In this document: positions 43,629 through 52,858 of the stretch, piece by piece
Position numbering within the stretch: the stretch's first letter is position 1
Layout of the letters: the number at the start of each line of letters is the position of its first letter
Assembly: GCF_002979455.1 (NCBI RefSeq)
Contig: NZ_PCOU01000002.1
Span: 248,001-312,000, forward strand
Reading direction: 5' to 3'
DNA from: Chryseobacterium sp. MYb7
Lineage (GTDB): Bacteria; Bacteroidota; Bacteroidia; Flavobacteriales; Weeksellaceae
DNA length: 64,000 nt
Program-made: the position numbers and the translations under genes
Notes under the pieces: generated by a model
The model's input: the letters and a program-made list of their open reading frames with translations, nothing else
What the model was told of the DNA's origin: nothing
Databases searched by the model: none

Positions 43629-45257
43629 ATGAGTTCAGAAAATACAGCATCATTCCATCACATTTTTAAAGGAGAAAACGAAATTCCGGAAGAATATAAA
43701 GTTCCGGTCATTCATCAGAGAACTTATCTTCTGAATGGTGAATTGGTAGAGTGGAAGGGAGATGTCACGGAAATTTATTCTCCAGTGTGCATTCCTACAG
43801 AAAACGGATTGGAAAGAAAGCTTTTGGGAAGCATCCCGAATATTGGTCCGAACGAGGCTATGGAAGTTCTTGAAGCCTGCGTAAAGGCTTATGATAACGG
43901 ATTGGGCGAATGGCCTACCATGTCTGTAGAAGGACGTATCAAATGCATGCAGAAATTCGTATATCTGATGATTCAGCAAAGAGATCTGATCATCAAATTG
44001 CTGATGTGGGAAATTGGAAAAACCCTTGCAGATTCAACGAAAGAATTTGACCGTACTGTAGATTATATCAATCAGACCATTGATGCTCTGAAAGATTTGG
44101 ATCGAGAATCTTCACGCTTTCAACAAGCAGAGGGAACCATTGCGCAGATCAGAAGAGCTCCGCTTGGGGTAGTCTTAAGTATGGGACCGTTCAATTATCC
44201 TCTGAATGAAATCTTTACAACACTGATTCCTGCTTTGATCATGGGAAATACCATCCTGTTTAAGCTTCCAAAACATGGTGTGCTGGCGCATTATCCTTTA
44301 TTAAATGCCTTTAAAGAAGCCTTCCCAAAAGGAACGGTGAATACATTATATGGAAAAGGATCAGAGATTATCACCCCGATTATGGAAAGCGGAAAAGTGA
44401 ATGTACTGGCCTTCATTGGATCAAGTAAGGTAGCGAATGGATTAAAAAAACTCCATCCAAAAGTAAACCGTTTAAGAGCTATTCTGAGCCTTGATGCGAA
44501 AAACGCTGCCATTGTTACTAAAAATGCGAATCTGGATGTAGCAGTGAGCGAATGTATTTTAGGGGCGCTTTCCTTCAACGGACAGCGATGTACAGCATTA
44601 AAGCTGATATTCGTTCAAAAAGAAATAGCTGAAGAATTTACAAAAAAACTGAGTGAAGCGGTTTCTGCTTTGAAAGCTGGATTGCCGTGGGAAAAAGATG
44701 TAAAAGTAACTCCGCTTCCGGAAGTGAATAAACCTGCTTATCTGAAAGAATGTATTGAAGATGCTTTACAGAAAGGAGCTGCAGTTTTGAATAAAGATGG
44801 AGGTTATACGGATGAATCTTTTGTTTTCCCAGCGGTGGTGTATCCTGTAAACAGTGATATGAAGCTGTATCATGAAGAGCAGTTTGGCCCGGTGATTCCT
44901 GTGGTTCCATTTGAAGACATAGAGGAACCAATAGAATATCAGGTGAATGCTTCACATGGAATGCAGGTGAGCATTTTCAGTGAAGATCCGCAGGAAGTTG
45001 CCAGACTGATTGATCCGTTTGTGAATCTTGTAAGCCGTGTGAATATCAATTGCCAGGCACAGCGTGGTCCGGATGTTTTTCCTTTTACAGGAAGAAAAGA
45101 CAGTGCAGAAGGAACTCTTTCTGTTTTTGATGCGCTCCGTTCATTCTCTATCCGGTCTCTGGTGGCTGCAAAACTGACAGAATCCAACAAAGAATTACTC
45201 AATACCATTGTAAGGGAACATGATTCCAATTTTTTAAGCACTGATTATATTTTTTGA
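43629..45257 (+). CDS. gapN: GapN-like NADP-dependent aldehyde dehydrogenase
   Basis: A 542-residue member of the aldehyde dehydrogenase superfamily, closest to non-phosphorylating NADP-dependent glyceraldehyde-3-phosphate dehydrogenases. The catalytic Cys is Cys321 in SFNGQRCTALK; GPFNYPLNE holds the conserved Asn, and RGPDVFPFTGRKDS is typical of GapN. The general base Glu, normally in LELGGK 34 residues before the Cys, is replaced: the same position reads LSLDAKN (Ser287). This may mean altered chemistry, so glyceraldehyde-3-phosphate as substrate is not certain. Confidence 0.82.
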   Translation: MSSENTASFHHIFKGENEIPEEYKVPVIHQRTYLLNGELVEWKGDVTEIYSPVCIPTENGLERKLLGSIPNIGPNEAMEVLEACVKAYDNGLGEWPTMSVEGRIKCMQKFVYLMIQQRDLIIKLLMWEIGKTLADSTKEFDRTVDYINQTIDALKDLDRESSRFQQAEGTIAQIRRAPLGVVLSMGPFNYPLNEIFTTLIPALIMGNTILFKLPKHGVLAHYPLLNAFKEAFPKGTVNTLYGKGSEIITPIMESGKVNVLAFIGSSKVANGLKKLHPKVNRLRAILSLDAKNAAIVTKNANLDVAVSECILGALSFNGQRCTALKLIFVQKEIAEEFTKKLSEAVSALKAGLPWEKDVKVTPLPEVNKPAYLKECIEDALQKGAAVLNKDGGYTDESFVFPAVVYPVNSDMKLYHEEQFGPVIPVVPFEDIEEPIEYQVNASHGMQVSIFSEDPQEVARLIDPFVNLVSRVNINCQAQRGPDVFPFTGRKDSAEGTLSVFDALRSFSIRSLVAAKLTESNKELLNTIVREHDSNFLSTDYIF

Positions 45258-45286
45258 TTCTCATCGGTATCGAATTTAACATAAAT

Positions 45287-45329
45287 AAAAATCCTCAATA
45301 AACATCTTTGTTTTTTGAGGATTTTTTTT
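45287..45329 (+). terminator. terminator after gapN
   Basis: AAAATCCTCAA pairs with TTGAGGATTTT across a 16-base loop; a T run follows. Confidence 0.85.
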
Positions 45330-45411
45330 AACTTAATAGCGGAAATAAAGTTTGTGTTATAATCAAGATGATGTTTTTTATAAATATCATCCAAGGATCA
45401 GTGTGTAAATC

Positions 45412-45921
45412 ATGTCTTCACCGGAACAAGAATTTTTAGAGAAAATTGAAAAGCACAAAGGTGTTGTTTTCAAGATCTCTAAAATGTATATGGATAATAA
45501 GGACGATCAGAATGACCTCTATCAGGAGATCATTTACCAGGCCTGGAAATCATACAGTGATTTCCAGAAGAGAAGTGATTTCTCCACATGGCTGTACAGA
45601 ACTGCACTTAACACAGCAATTGTTTTCCTGAGAAGTGAAAAAAGACGTAGTTTTATACAGAATCAGAATGTGGATGGGCTAAGCGCCAGACAGGAACCCT
45701 ATAATGATACGGATGATATGAATATGAAGCGGATGTATGAAGCCATCCATCAGTTGAGTCCCATAGACAAAGCTCTTATATTTTTCTTTTTGGAGGGTTT
45801 TTCGGGTAAAGAAATAGCCGTTCAGCTCGGAATTACGGAAGTGAATACCCGGGTAAAGCTGAAAAGAGCAAAAGAAAAACTGAAAGAAATCATTACCAGA
45901 CAGGAGGTGGACTTGAAGTAA
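45412..45921 (+). CDS. sigma-70 family ECF-type sigma factor, module 1
   Basis: A 169-residue sigma factor. Region 2 (about 10-80) has the NDLYQEIIYQAWKSYSDFQKRSDFSTWLYRTALNTA pattern (shown in shorter form in neighbours), and region 4 (about 105-165) has the HTH FSGKEIAVQLGITEVNTRVKLKRAKEKL. It is one of two tandem paralogues; the partner at 47482 is clearly similar throughout. A gene for a membrane protein follows 11 bp downstream and is the candidate anti-sigma partner. Confidence 0.92.
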   Translation: MSSPEQEFLEKIEKHKGVVFKISKMYMDNKDDQNDLYQEIIYQAWKSYSDFQKRSDFSTWLYRTALNTAIVFLRSEKRRSFIQNQNVDGLSARQEPYNDTDDMNMKRMYEAIHQLSPIDKALIFFFLEGFSGKEIAVQLGITEVNTRVKLKRAKEKLKEIITRQEVDLK

Positions 45922-45932
45922 AAGATAAAACT

Positions 45933-46748
45933 ATGGAGTTAGAAAATTTTAAAGAAATTTGGAATAAAGATACAGGACAGGAATCCCCTGAAATTTCTCT
46001 GGAAAAACAGAAGGAAATACACTCTCCGTTGCAGATGCTGAAAGTGAATATGCAAACTGAATTTTGGCTGATGATTGTAACATTGCCATTACTTTTGACA
46101 AGTTTTCCGTTTGCTTCTATCGATTCTAATATTAAAACGATATCATTATTTGTTACCATCCTGACCGTTGCTATTATTGTCTATTTTTACTCCCGTTTTC
46201 TGAAATTGTATAAGCTGCTTCAGAAGAACAGTATCAATACGAATTATGATCTGTTCAATCTTAAGACCCAGCTCCTTATTTCGAAAGAAATTTATATCTC
46301 GTATTATATTTCCTATATCCCGCTTGGATTTCTTTTATCTCTCATCCAGATTAATTTCCATTTTGATATGGAATACAACCTTGCCATCTTTGGAATTAGC
46401 CTTCTGATTACCCTGCTGTTGATTATTTTTATTATCAAATACTGGATCTATTATATGTATGGAAGATATATTGATGATGTGGTGCGCCTGGTGGATGAGC
46501 TTAACGGAATTGAAGTAAGCCCAAGATCTGAAAAAAGAAAAACATGGTTTGAACGTTCGCAGAGGTTTTTCATGAAAAAAATGGGCATTAAAGGAAATAT
46601 TCTGAATACAGTGATCTGGTTCGTATCCATGTATTTTGTGATCATTTTATTTCTGACAGTGGTTCTTTTGATCATCATCATCGTAGGAGCAAAGCTTAAT
46701 TTTCTGGACATAGGATCATTGCAGAGGGCTTTAAATAAACTGAATTAG
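45933..46748 (+). CDS. membrane protein, candidate anti-sigma partner, module 1
   Basis: A 271-residue protein. The first 45 residues are polar (ENFKEIWNKDTGQESPEISLEKQ) and could bind the sigma factor in the cytoplasm; about five membrane helices follow (about 47-66, 71-91, 119-138, 145-167, 222-250). It is similar over its whole length to the 196-residue protein in module 2, which lacks the last segment. It is not a zinc-binding or classical anti-sigma factor by motif; the partner role is inferred from position. Confidence 0.7.
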   Translation: MELENFKEIWNKDTGQESPEISLEKQKEIHSPLQMLKVNMQTEFWLMIVTLPLLLTSFPFASIDSNIKTISLFVTILTVAIIVYFYSRFLKLYKLLQKNSINTNYDLFNLKTQLLISKEIYISYYISYIPLGFLLSLIQINFHFDMEYNLAIFGISLLITLLLIIFIIKYWIYYMYGRYIDDVVRLVDELNGIEVSPRSEKRKTWFERSQRFFMKKMGIKGNILNTVIWFVSMYFVIILFLTVVLLIIIIVGAKLNFLDIGSLQRALNKLN

Positions 46749-46810
46749 AAATTATTTTATATTCTGCAAAATTTCTATCTTTAGAAAATTGAGTTGTAAA
46801 AAAATATCAC

Positions 46811-47170
46811 ATGGATGATTTTAAAAATCAAATGTATGTAATAGAAGAATTTCTGGAACTCGTAAAGAGTAAGCAGGATCGGAAAGCGTCCTTTGACCCG
46901 GAATATAATTATGCAGTCTATTCTTCAAAAGAGGAATTTAAACCTGAAATGAAAATTTTTATCGGAGATCCTTTGGATATTGGGGAAAATGATAATGAAA
47001 TCTTACCTGATTTTGTTTTTCACAACAAACTCAATTATATGTGTTCTGATGAGAATATTCAGGATGTAGTGGATCTTGCTTTCACGCAGCGTGCTGATAT
47101 TACTTCTTCTCAGCTTATCACAGCACTCAATCACTATCTTGAAAAAGATAATTTCTTAGATTTTAAATAA
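46811..47170 (+). CDS. hypothetical protein, 119 aa
   Basis: A soluble acidic protein (MDDFKNQMYVIEEFLELVKSK at the start, ending NHYLEKDNFLDFK), not recognised. It sits between the two sigma modules, with a terminator right after it at 47199-47223. Confidence 0.6.
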   Translation: MDDFKNQMYVIEEFLELVKSKQDRKASFDPEYNYAVYSSKEEFKPEMKIFIGDPLDIGENDNEILPDFVFHNKLNYMCSDENIQDVVDLAFTQRADITSSQLITALNHYLEKDNFLDFK

Positions 47171-47198
47171 TAAAAGAATTAAATACCTTAAATATGTA

Positions 47199-47229
47199 AC
47201 CTGATATTAAAAAATATCAGGTTTTGTGT
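47199..47229 (+). terminator. terminator
   Basis: AACCTGATATT/AATATCAGGTT with a three-base loop and a following T-rich tail. Confidence 0.85.
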
Positions 47230-47385
47230 TTTTTATGTAACATTTTTACTTTTTCTCTACTAACTGTTGAGATCATAAATGAAAAGATGCCTTAGAAAGG
47301 TATTGAAGATAAAATCCAACACAAATTATTTCGGGTAAAATACTATTCTGAGAAAATAGTAACAATTAAAAAACACATAATGAGG

Positions 47386-47415
47386 CCTGGCAGTATATTT
47401 CTGTCGGGTTTTTTT
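47386..47415 (+). terminator. leader hairpin with T run (possible attenuator)
   Basis: CCTGGCAG (47386-47393) pairs with CTGTCGGG (47401-47408, with G-U pairs), followed by seven T, 67 bp before the module 2 sigma start. No gene ends here, so this could be a leader terminator. The 311-bp stretch around it has no other feature except the terminator at 47199. Confidence 0.5.
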
Positions 47416-47481
47416 ATTTCTTTTGTAAAAATACTGTAACAATTTTTTTAAACGAAAACTAACTCTATAGAGTAACAGCCC

Positions 47482-47991
47482 ATGACCTCATTAGAACAAG
47501 AGTTTATAAGTCAAATTGAACAGCATAAAGGAATCCTATTTAAGATTTCTAAAATGTATATGACCGAAAAGGATGACCGTGATGATCTTTTTCAGGAGAT
47601 CACCTATCAGCTCTGGAAAGCATTTCCCGGTTTCAGAGGGGAAAGCGAATTTTCAACATGGCTATATAGAATCGCTCTGAATACAGCTATTATTTTCCTG
47701 AAATCTGAAAAGAGAAGAAGCTTTATTGCCAATGAGGATTTTTCTAACCAAATGATTGTTCAGGAAGATTATGATTACCGTAAAGAAGAGCGTCTCACTG
47801 AAATGTATAAGGCCATTCACATGCTCAATCCCATTGATAAAGCCTTTATTTTCTATTATCTTGAAGATTTTTCAGGAAAAGAAATTGCAGAACAGATGGG
47901 AATTTCAGAAGTAAATGCCAGAGTAAAAATGAACCGGGCAAAAAATAAACTTAAAGATATCTTAAGCCAAATAAAAATTAACCAACATTAA
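47482..47991 (+). CDS. sigma-70 family ECF-type sigma factor, module 2
   Basis: A 169-residue paralogue of the gene at 45412, with the same start (MTSLEQEFISQIEQHKGILFKISKMYM-like), region 2 (DDLFQEITYQLWKAFPGF...STWLYRIALNT) and region 4 HTH (FSGKEIAEQMGISEVNARVKMNRAKNKL). Its membrane-protein partner starts 13 bp after its stop. The leader carries a terminator-like hairpin at 47386, which the first module lacks. Confidence 0.92.
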   Translation: MTSLEQEFISQIEQHKGILFKISKMYMTEKDDRDDLFQEITYQLWKAFPGFRGESEFSTWLYRIALNTAIIFLKSEKRRSFIANEDFSNQMIVQEDYDYRKEERLTEMYKAIHMLNPIDKAFIFYYLEDFSGKEIAEQMGISEVNARVKMNRAKNKLKDILSQIKINQH

Positions 47992-48004
47992 AATCAATGA
48001 TCCA

Positions 48005-48595
48005 ATGAATATAGATGAATTCAAAAATACCTGGAATGAAGATATTGTGGAGGAAACTCCTGAAATAAGCCTTGAACAAAGAAATAAACTGAATCTTCCC
48101 CTTGAAAAAATACGAAAAAATATGCGCGTGGAATTCTGGTGGATGATAGCCATCTTTATTTTCGCCTTTCTGGTGTGCTCTGTATGCAGACCTTTCAAAC
48201 TTCAATTATACATAACGGTTTTGATTGCTTCCATGCTTATTGTTACCGTTTTCTTTTTCAGTAAGTTCTTTAAATTGTATAATGACATCAGTAATCCCGC
48301 ACCTAAAACCTATGATTCCCTGAAAGATCTGGTCATGCAGCTGAATCTCAATAAACAATATTATCTCTCATACTATATCAGTTTTGCACCGTTTCTGGTA
48401 TGCGAGATTCTTATTGTCCTGGAATTCATCCCATGGCCGAAACCTTTGAGTGAGCTTAAAATTGCAGTCGTTTTAATTGGTACAGTGACTATAGGACTAT
48501 TTTTGCTTTATGTAGTTGGAAAGTTCTGGTACCAACGCTATTACGGAAGATATATCCAACATATTGAAGATCTTTTGAGAGAATTAAAAAAATAA
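48005..48595 (+). CDS. membrane protein, candidate anti-sigma partner, module 2
   Basis: A 196-residue paralogue of the protein at 45933: the polar start (DEFKNTWNEDIVEETPEISLEQ) matches its ENFKEIWNKDTGQESPEISLEK, followed by about four membrane helices (about 45-62, 67-86, 117-138, 152-175). Its last about 75 residues are missing relative to module 1. The conserved cytoplasmic start supports a sigma-binding role, which is inference. Confidence 0.7.
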   Translation: MNIDEFKNTWNEDIVEETPEISLEQRNKLNLPLEKIRKNMRVEFWWMIAIFIFAFLVCSVCRPFKLQLYITVLIASMLIVTVFFFSKFFKLYNDISNPAPKTYDSLKDLVMQLNLNKQYYLSYYISFAPFLVCEILIVLEFIPWPKPLSELKIAVVLIGTVTIGLFLLYVVGKFWYQRYYGRYIQHIEDLLRELKK

Positions 48596-48600
48596 AAAGA

Positions 48601-48627
48601 GTTCGGCGGGCTGAAAGCCCGCCGAAC
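48601..48627. terminator. bidirectional terminator
   Basis: Perfect 12-bp stem GTTCGGCGGGCT/AGCCCGCCGAAC with a GAA loop, between the convergent module 2 membrane protein and the S41 peptidase. Confidence 0.85.
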
Positions 48628-48636
48628 CTATATTCA

Positions 48637-50175
48637 TTACTGTCCTTTATTGTCCTTTTCTTTGGCAATTTCGTTTTTTATCCAGTCCAGCTGCGGATCT
48701 TTTTTATCAATAATATCCTGCAGGCTTTCGGTAACGGTCACATCAGGAACAACGCCTTTCCGCGAATCTGAAAAATTGATATTGGGCTGTACCAAAAGTA
48801 ATCCGATAGGAAACCTGATTTCAGAATTGGGAAGTTTTTGGTACGAATAGAAACCTGCGACTGTTCCGTCGTTTGCTCCACCAGTCTCTTCACCCACAAG
48901 AGTTGCTCTTTTATCATTCTTAAGCTTAGCGGTAATAATAGAAGATGCAGAGAAGCTTCCACCATTAATCAGTACAAAAACTTTTCCGTGAAAGGCTGCT
49001 TTATTAGGTTTTGTTGGTTTGTCAGCTTTCATTTTATAGAAAACTTTTCCATCTTTTTTATAGGTACTGAAAGTTTGTGCAAAAAAGTAACTTGGGTAGG
49101 CAATACTTTTAAGAGCATATTCTAGAGGATTACTTTTTCTGAAGTAATTTGTGCGCAGAGGAACATTCCTTGACGTTAACTGGGAAGGTTTAATCAGAGT
49201 AAATGGTGCTTCGGCCAAATAGGAATACAGGTTGTTGATCTCATAAAGAGAACCACCGTAGTTATTTCGGACATCTATGATGAGGTAAGGAGACTTTGCA
49301 TCATTGATCTTGGCAAAGGTCTTCTTATAAAATTCATCCGAATATTCCCTTGAGAAACTTTTTACTTTAATATAAGCAATCGTACTGTCTTTATCCAGAA
49401 ACTTGAAACTTCTGTTGTAAGAATTGCTTGCTGCTACATAATCGTTCAGCTTTTTTTCCTCAGTCTTCTTCTTCATTTCCTTATCCTTTTCCAGATCAGA
49501 ATCAGACTTGATCTCTCTGGTTAAAGTGTAAGTCTTTTTTTCACCCTGATAAAGAGTTTCAAGAGTAGCTTTGCTGCCAAAACCATTTTCTGCAGTATAA
49601 AAATTGAAGAACAGATCCTTCAGGAAATAAGGATGAAAAGTAGTGTTGTCACCATCACTGCTGATCAGGCTTCTGTATTTTTTTATATAATCTGAAACTG
49701 GAACATTGTTAATGGATACAATTTCAGTTCCGGGCTTTATATGTTCAATAGAATCCCTGTTTTGAACAATATACATCTGATCTCCTGAAATATAATATTC
49801 AAAACGGCTGAACATTCCTTTTTGATGTTCGAGTCTTTTAATTTCTCTTTTTGTAAATTTTTTTCTGGGAATTCTCAATGAAAGATGGCCTTCACGGATT
49901 CCTGCAATAACCGGTTGAAGTTTAAAATAAAATTGAAGAGGAGTGAGTGGCTCGGTGATTGTTTGTTTAAGACTGTCAAATTTACGTTCCAATTCCTTCT
50001 TGGGAATATACCAGTATAATTGAGGGTGCATTTGCTGTAATTTTGAATACGCAAAGTCTACATCCTCTTTAAGTTGCTCCGGTGGTATACATGAGACCCG
50101 CTGTTCGTTGTGCTTTTTTATAGACACACAGGACGAAAGAATAGCGAGAAGAAATATGACCAAATAATTTTTCAA
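48637..50175 (-). CDS. S41-family C-terminal processing-type peptidase, lipoprotein
   Basis: A 512-residue protein with a lipoprotein signal (LAILSSC, Cys16). The central segment (about 120-190) includes a PDZ-like part: GTEIVSINNVPVSDYIKKY. The C-terminal S41 protease domain (about 270-500) has LIIDVRNNYGGSLYEINNLYSYL, the catalytic Ser in NGGSFSASSIITAKLK and the Lys in VGEETGGANDG. It is convergent with the sigma module. A tail-specific or CtpA-like role at the outer membrane is likely; the substrate is unknown. Confidence 0.87.
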   Translation of the reverse strand: MKNYLVIFLLAILSSCVSIKKHNEQRVSCIPPEQLKEDVDFAYSKLQQMHPQLYWYIPKKELERKFDSLKQTITEPLTPLQFYFKLQPVIAGIREGHLSLRIPRKKFTKREIKRLEHQKGMFSRFEYYISGDQMYIVQNRDSIEHIKPGTEIVSINNVPVSDYIKKYRSLISSDGDNTTFHPYFLKDLFFNFYTAENGFGSKATLETLYQGEKKTYTLTREIKSDSDLEKDKEMKKKTEEKKLNDYVAASNSYNRSFKFLDKDSTIAYIKVKSFSREYSDEFYKKTFAKINDAKSPYLIIDVRNNYGGSLYEINNLYSYLAEAPFTLIKPSQLTSRNVPLRTNYFRKSNPLEYALKSIAYPSYFFAQTFSTYKKDGKVFYKMKADKPTKPNKAAFHGKVFVLINGGSFSASSIITAKLKNDKRATLVGEETGGANDGTVAGFYSYQKLPNSEIRFPIGLLLVQPNINFSDSRKGVVPDVTVTESLQDIIDKKDPQLDWIKNEIAKEKDNKGQ

Positions 50176-50349
50176 TTGATCTGAGTTTTTTTTTAACGTG
50201 CTAAAATAGAAAGTTTAAAATTAATCTTGACTTAAATGAATAATAAATTTTTAAAAATACATGATAAATTTAGTTAAAAAATGCGATAGAATGGAATATT
50301 TTTCAATTTCAATACAAAAGTCAATACCTTTGATAATTATTTTTTGCAG

Positions 50350-51447
50350 ATGATTTATTGGATTATTACGAGTGTAGTTGTTTTGACGGTTACTTTTTTT
50401 ATAGTGATGAATATGAAAGCGTTCGGTGCTATTTCAAAAGGAAAGAGGTTGAAACGTATCAAACAATCAAAGCTTTATAAGAAAAAACAGTTTCAGAATA
50501 TTAGCCATACACCTTCTATTACGGAAGGCTATAAAATGTCGAAAGTAACCTATGATTTCTTTTTGGGTAAGAAAGATCCGCTTTTGAAGCCTTTAAAAGA
50601 AATACCTTCCATTCATACCGATTTAAAAAATATAGATAAAAATCAGGACGTATTTATCTGGTTGGGGCACTCATCTTATTATCTGCAGACAGACGGTGTT
50701 TCTTTCCTGATTGATCCTGTGTTGAGTAAATATGGTTCACCTTTTAAATACTTTAATAAAGCATTTAAAGGTTCAGATATTTTTAAGCCTGAAGATATTC
50801 CCAATATTGATTATCTGGTTATAACCCATGATCATTTTGACCATCTGGATTACCCAACTGTACAATCTATAAAAAACAGAACAGGAATGGCTATTATACC
50901 TTTAGGAGTTGGGGCACATCTGGAAAGATGGGGATATCCTGAAAACAAACTTATTGAAGAAGAATGGGAAGCTAAAATTAATCTGAAAAATGATATAAAA
51001 ATTATTTTTACCCCTGCCAGACACTTTTCCGGCAGGAGAATCAGGCAGAATGATACGCTTTGGAGCTCCTACGTTCTGATAACCCCTACAAAGAAGATTT
51101 TCTTAGGAGGAGACAGTGGCTATGATTCTCATTTTAAAACAATCGGTGAGCAATATGGTCCTTTCGATTATGTTGTTCTTGAGAATGGGCAATATGGAGA
51201 AGCTTGGAGATACATTCATACATTGCCTGAAGATGTTATTCAGGCAGCTATTGATCTTAAAGCAGAGCGTATATTACCGGTACATGCTGCGAAATTTGCC
51301 TTAGCACTTCATCCATGGAATGAACCTTTACAAAAGATAACAGCTCTTGGAAAAGAAAAAAAACTGAACATTCTCACTCCGATGATCGGCGAGATCGTAG
51401 ATATGAATCAGTCAGAACAGCAATTTACAGCCTGGTGGGAAAGCTGA
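50350..51447 (+). CDS. metallo-beta-lactamase fold hydrolase (NAPE-PLD/UlaG-like)
   Basis: A 365-residue protein with an N-terminal membrane anchor (about 1-20). The zinc site is complete: LVITHDHFDHLDYPTV (HxHxDH), HFSGRR, FLGGDSGYDSHF and LPVHAAKFALALHPW. GHSSYYLQTDGVSFLIDPVLS is the typical family start. Phospholipase D-like or lactonase activity is possible but not decidable. A TTG at 50344 precedes the chosen ATG at 50350; the ATG gives a clean anchor. Confidence 0.87.
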   Translation: MIYWIITSVVVLTVTFFIVMNMKAFGAISKGKRLKRIKQSKLYKKKQFQNISHTPSITEGYKMSKVTYDFFLGKKDPLLKPLKEIPSIHTDLKNIDKNQDVFIWLGHSSYYLQTDGVSFLIDPVLSKYGSPFKYFNKAFKGSDIFKPEDIPNIDYLVITHDHFDHLDYPTVQSIKNRTGMAIIPLGVGAHLERWGYPENKLIEEEWEAKINLKNDIKIIFTPARHFSGRRIRQNDTLWSSYVLITPTKKIFLGGDSGYDSHFKTIGEQYGPFDYVVLENGQYGEAWRYIHTLPEDVIQAAIDLKAERILPVHAAKFALALHPWNEPLQKITALGKEKKLNILTPMIGEIVDMNQSEQQFTAWWES

Positions 51448-51735
51448 TCAGGCATGCCAGATTTCTTTATATCTTGCGGGGTGATTTTCAAACTGCTGTC
51501 TCACAAAATCACATTCCGGATCTACAAGCAAATCTTTTTCCTCTGCATAACGCACAAGCTCATCCAGTAATAGTTTAGCATAGCCTTTTCCCTCACGCTC
51601 CTCATCAAGTTTCGTGTAATATACAATTAGCAGTCTTCCGTCAACCTCTATGGACATATAACCTGCCTTTTTTCCATCTATAAGCAGCTGCAATTCATCT
51701 TGATATTGAGATACCTGAAACTTTATATTTTCCAT
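51448..51735 (-). CDS. GNAT-like N-acetyltransferase (YjdJ type)
   Basis: A 95-residue minimal acetyltransferase domain: DGKKAGYMSIEVDGRLLIVYYTKLDEEREGKGYAKLLLDELVRYAEEKDLLVDPECDFVRQQFENHP (cited by pieces: motif A EGKGYAKLL, then LLVDPECDFV). It belongs to the short YjdJ-like GCN5 group; substrate unknown. It lies tail to tail with the MBL-fold gene, whose stop is one base away. Confidence 0.88.
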   Translation of the reverse strand: MENIKFQVSQYQDELQLLIDGKKAGYMSIEVDGRLLIVYYTKLDEEREGKGYAKLLLDELVRYAEEKDLLVDPECDFVRQQFENHPARYKEIWHA

Positions 51736-51884
51736 GATAATGTAAGATTTGGTTGATTAAAATAATTGGAGAAAATTTCCTGAAAAACATTCTCTTCATT
51801 AAAATTACAAAATTAAATCATATGAAATAATAGTTTTGGAGAATCTTAACGAATTTTATAACATAAATGGGGAAAAGATAAAAT

Positions 51885-51950
<66 letters not shown>

Positions 51951-52291
51951 TTGATGATAAGATTCAACAGGGGTGGGCTTTAAACCATCTAACAAATAAA
52001 GTATAAGTCCATCGACTTTAGCCAAAACTTAAAAATATAAACTTTAAACCTCCAGATTTAAACATTCAATCTGCTGATTATTAATTTCTTTTATTTTCAT
52101 TTCCTAATAAAAATAATCAATTTTTGATTCTATTTTAAAATTATCAACATTCAATAATTTCATAAAAACAAAGAAAATATTTCAAGCATAATTAATAATT
52201 TATGGTTTTTGTTAACAAATATTGGCTTTTGTAATTAATAATTGGCACTTTAATTGACTATTTCTGGATGTTTAATTTAAAGAGGAATGAA

Positions 52292-52750
52292 ATGAAAAAG
52301 TTATTATTAACAGCGTTTTTGATCGGGACATTTAGCCTAACCTATGCCCAGTCAGATTATTATAATGATTATAGAAGGAGTATTTCGGATGTTAACTGGC
52401 AAAGAGTAGTTGCTGATCTGTTGTTGTCTACAACGCAGGCCAACCAGATTTATGTTTTAAACGATAGATATCATGATTATGATACCTGGAACAGAGTATA
52501 TGTGGTGGATCCGGGAAGATGGAGAGGCGACCGTTATTCTGAGTTGGAAAGGATCATGGGGAGAGAGAAGTATATTATCTTTAAAAAGAAATATTACAGA
52601 GGACAAAATCCAGTAATCGTTTATGGAAGGAATAAGAACGATTATAAAAAATATCGTAAACAACAGGAAAAATACTATAAAAACCAGGAGAAATATTATA
52701 AAAAGCAGAATAAACATCGTGGTCATGGTCATGATGACGATTGGGATTAG
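52292..52750 (+). CDS. secreted basic Tyr/Lys-rich protein
   Basis: A 152-residue protein. The signal peptide is about 1-19 (MKKLLLTAFLIGTFSLTYAQ). The mature part has WQRVVADLLLSTTQANQIYVLNDRY and RYSELERIMGREKYIIFKKKYYRGQNPV, then a low-complexity Tyr/Lys/Gln tail (KYRKQQEKYYKNQEKYYKKQ). The start is taken at the second ATG, which gives a normal signal peptide; an upstream ATG at 52268 adds eight polar residues. Function unknown. Confidence 0.7.
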   Translation: MKKLLLTAFLIGTFSLTYAQSDYYNDYRRSISDVNWQRVVADLLLSTTQANQIYVLNDRYHDYDTWNRVYVVDPGRWRGDRYSELERIMGREKYIIFKKKYYRGQNPVIVYGRNKNDYKKYRKQQEKYYKNQEKYYKKQNKHRGHGHDDDWD

Positions 52751-52776
52751 CCCATTATCAATTATATCACTTTTTA

Positions 52777-52812
52777 AATGGCTGACATTTTTGTCAGCCA
52801 TTTTATTTTTTT
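52777..52812 (+). terminator. terminator
   Basis: AATGGCTGAC/GTCAGCCATT (52777-52786, 52793-52802) followed by a T run. Confidence 0.9.
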
Positions 52813-52858
52813 AGTAATGATCATTATTTAATTTGTTTGAATTTTATAACTTTGATCT

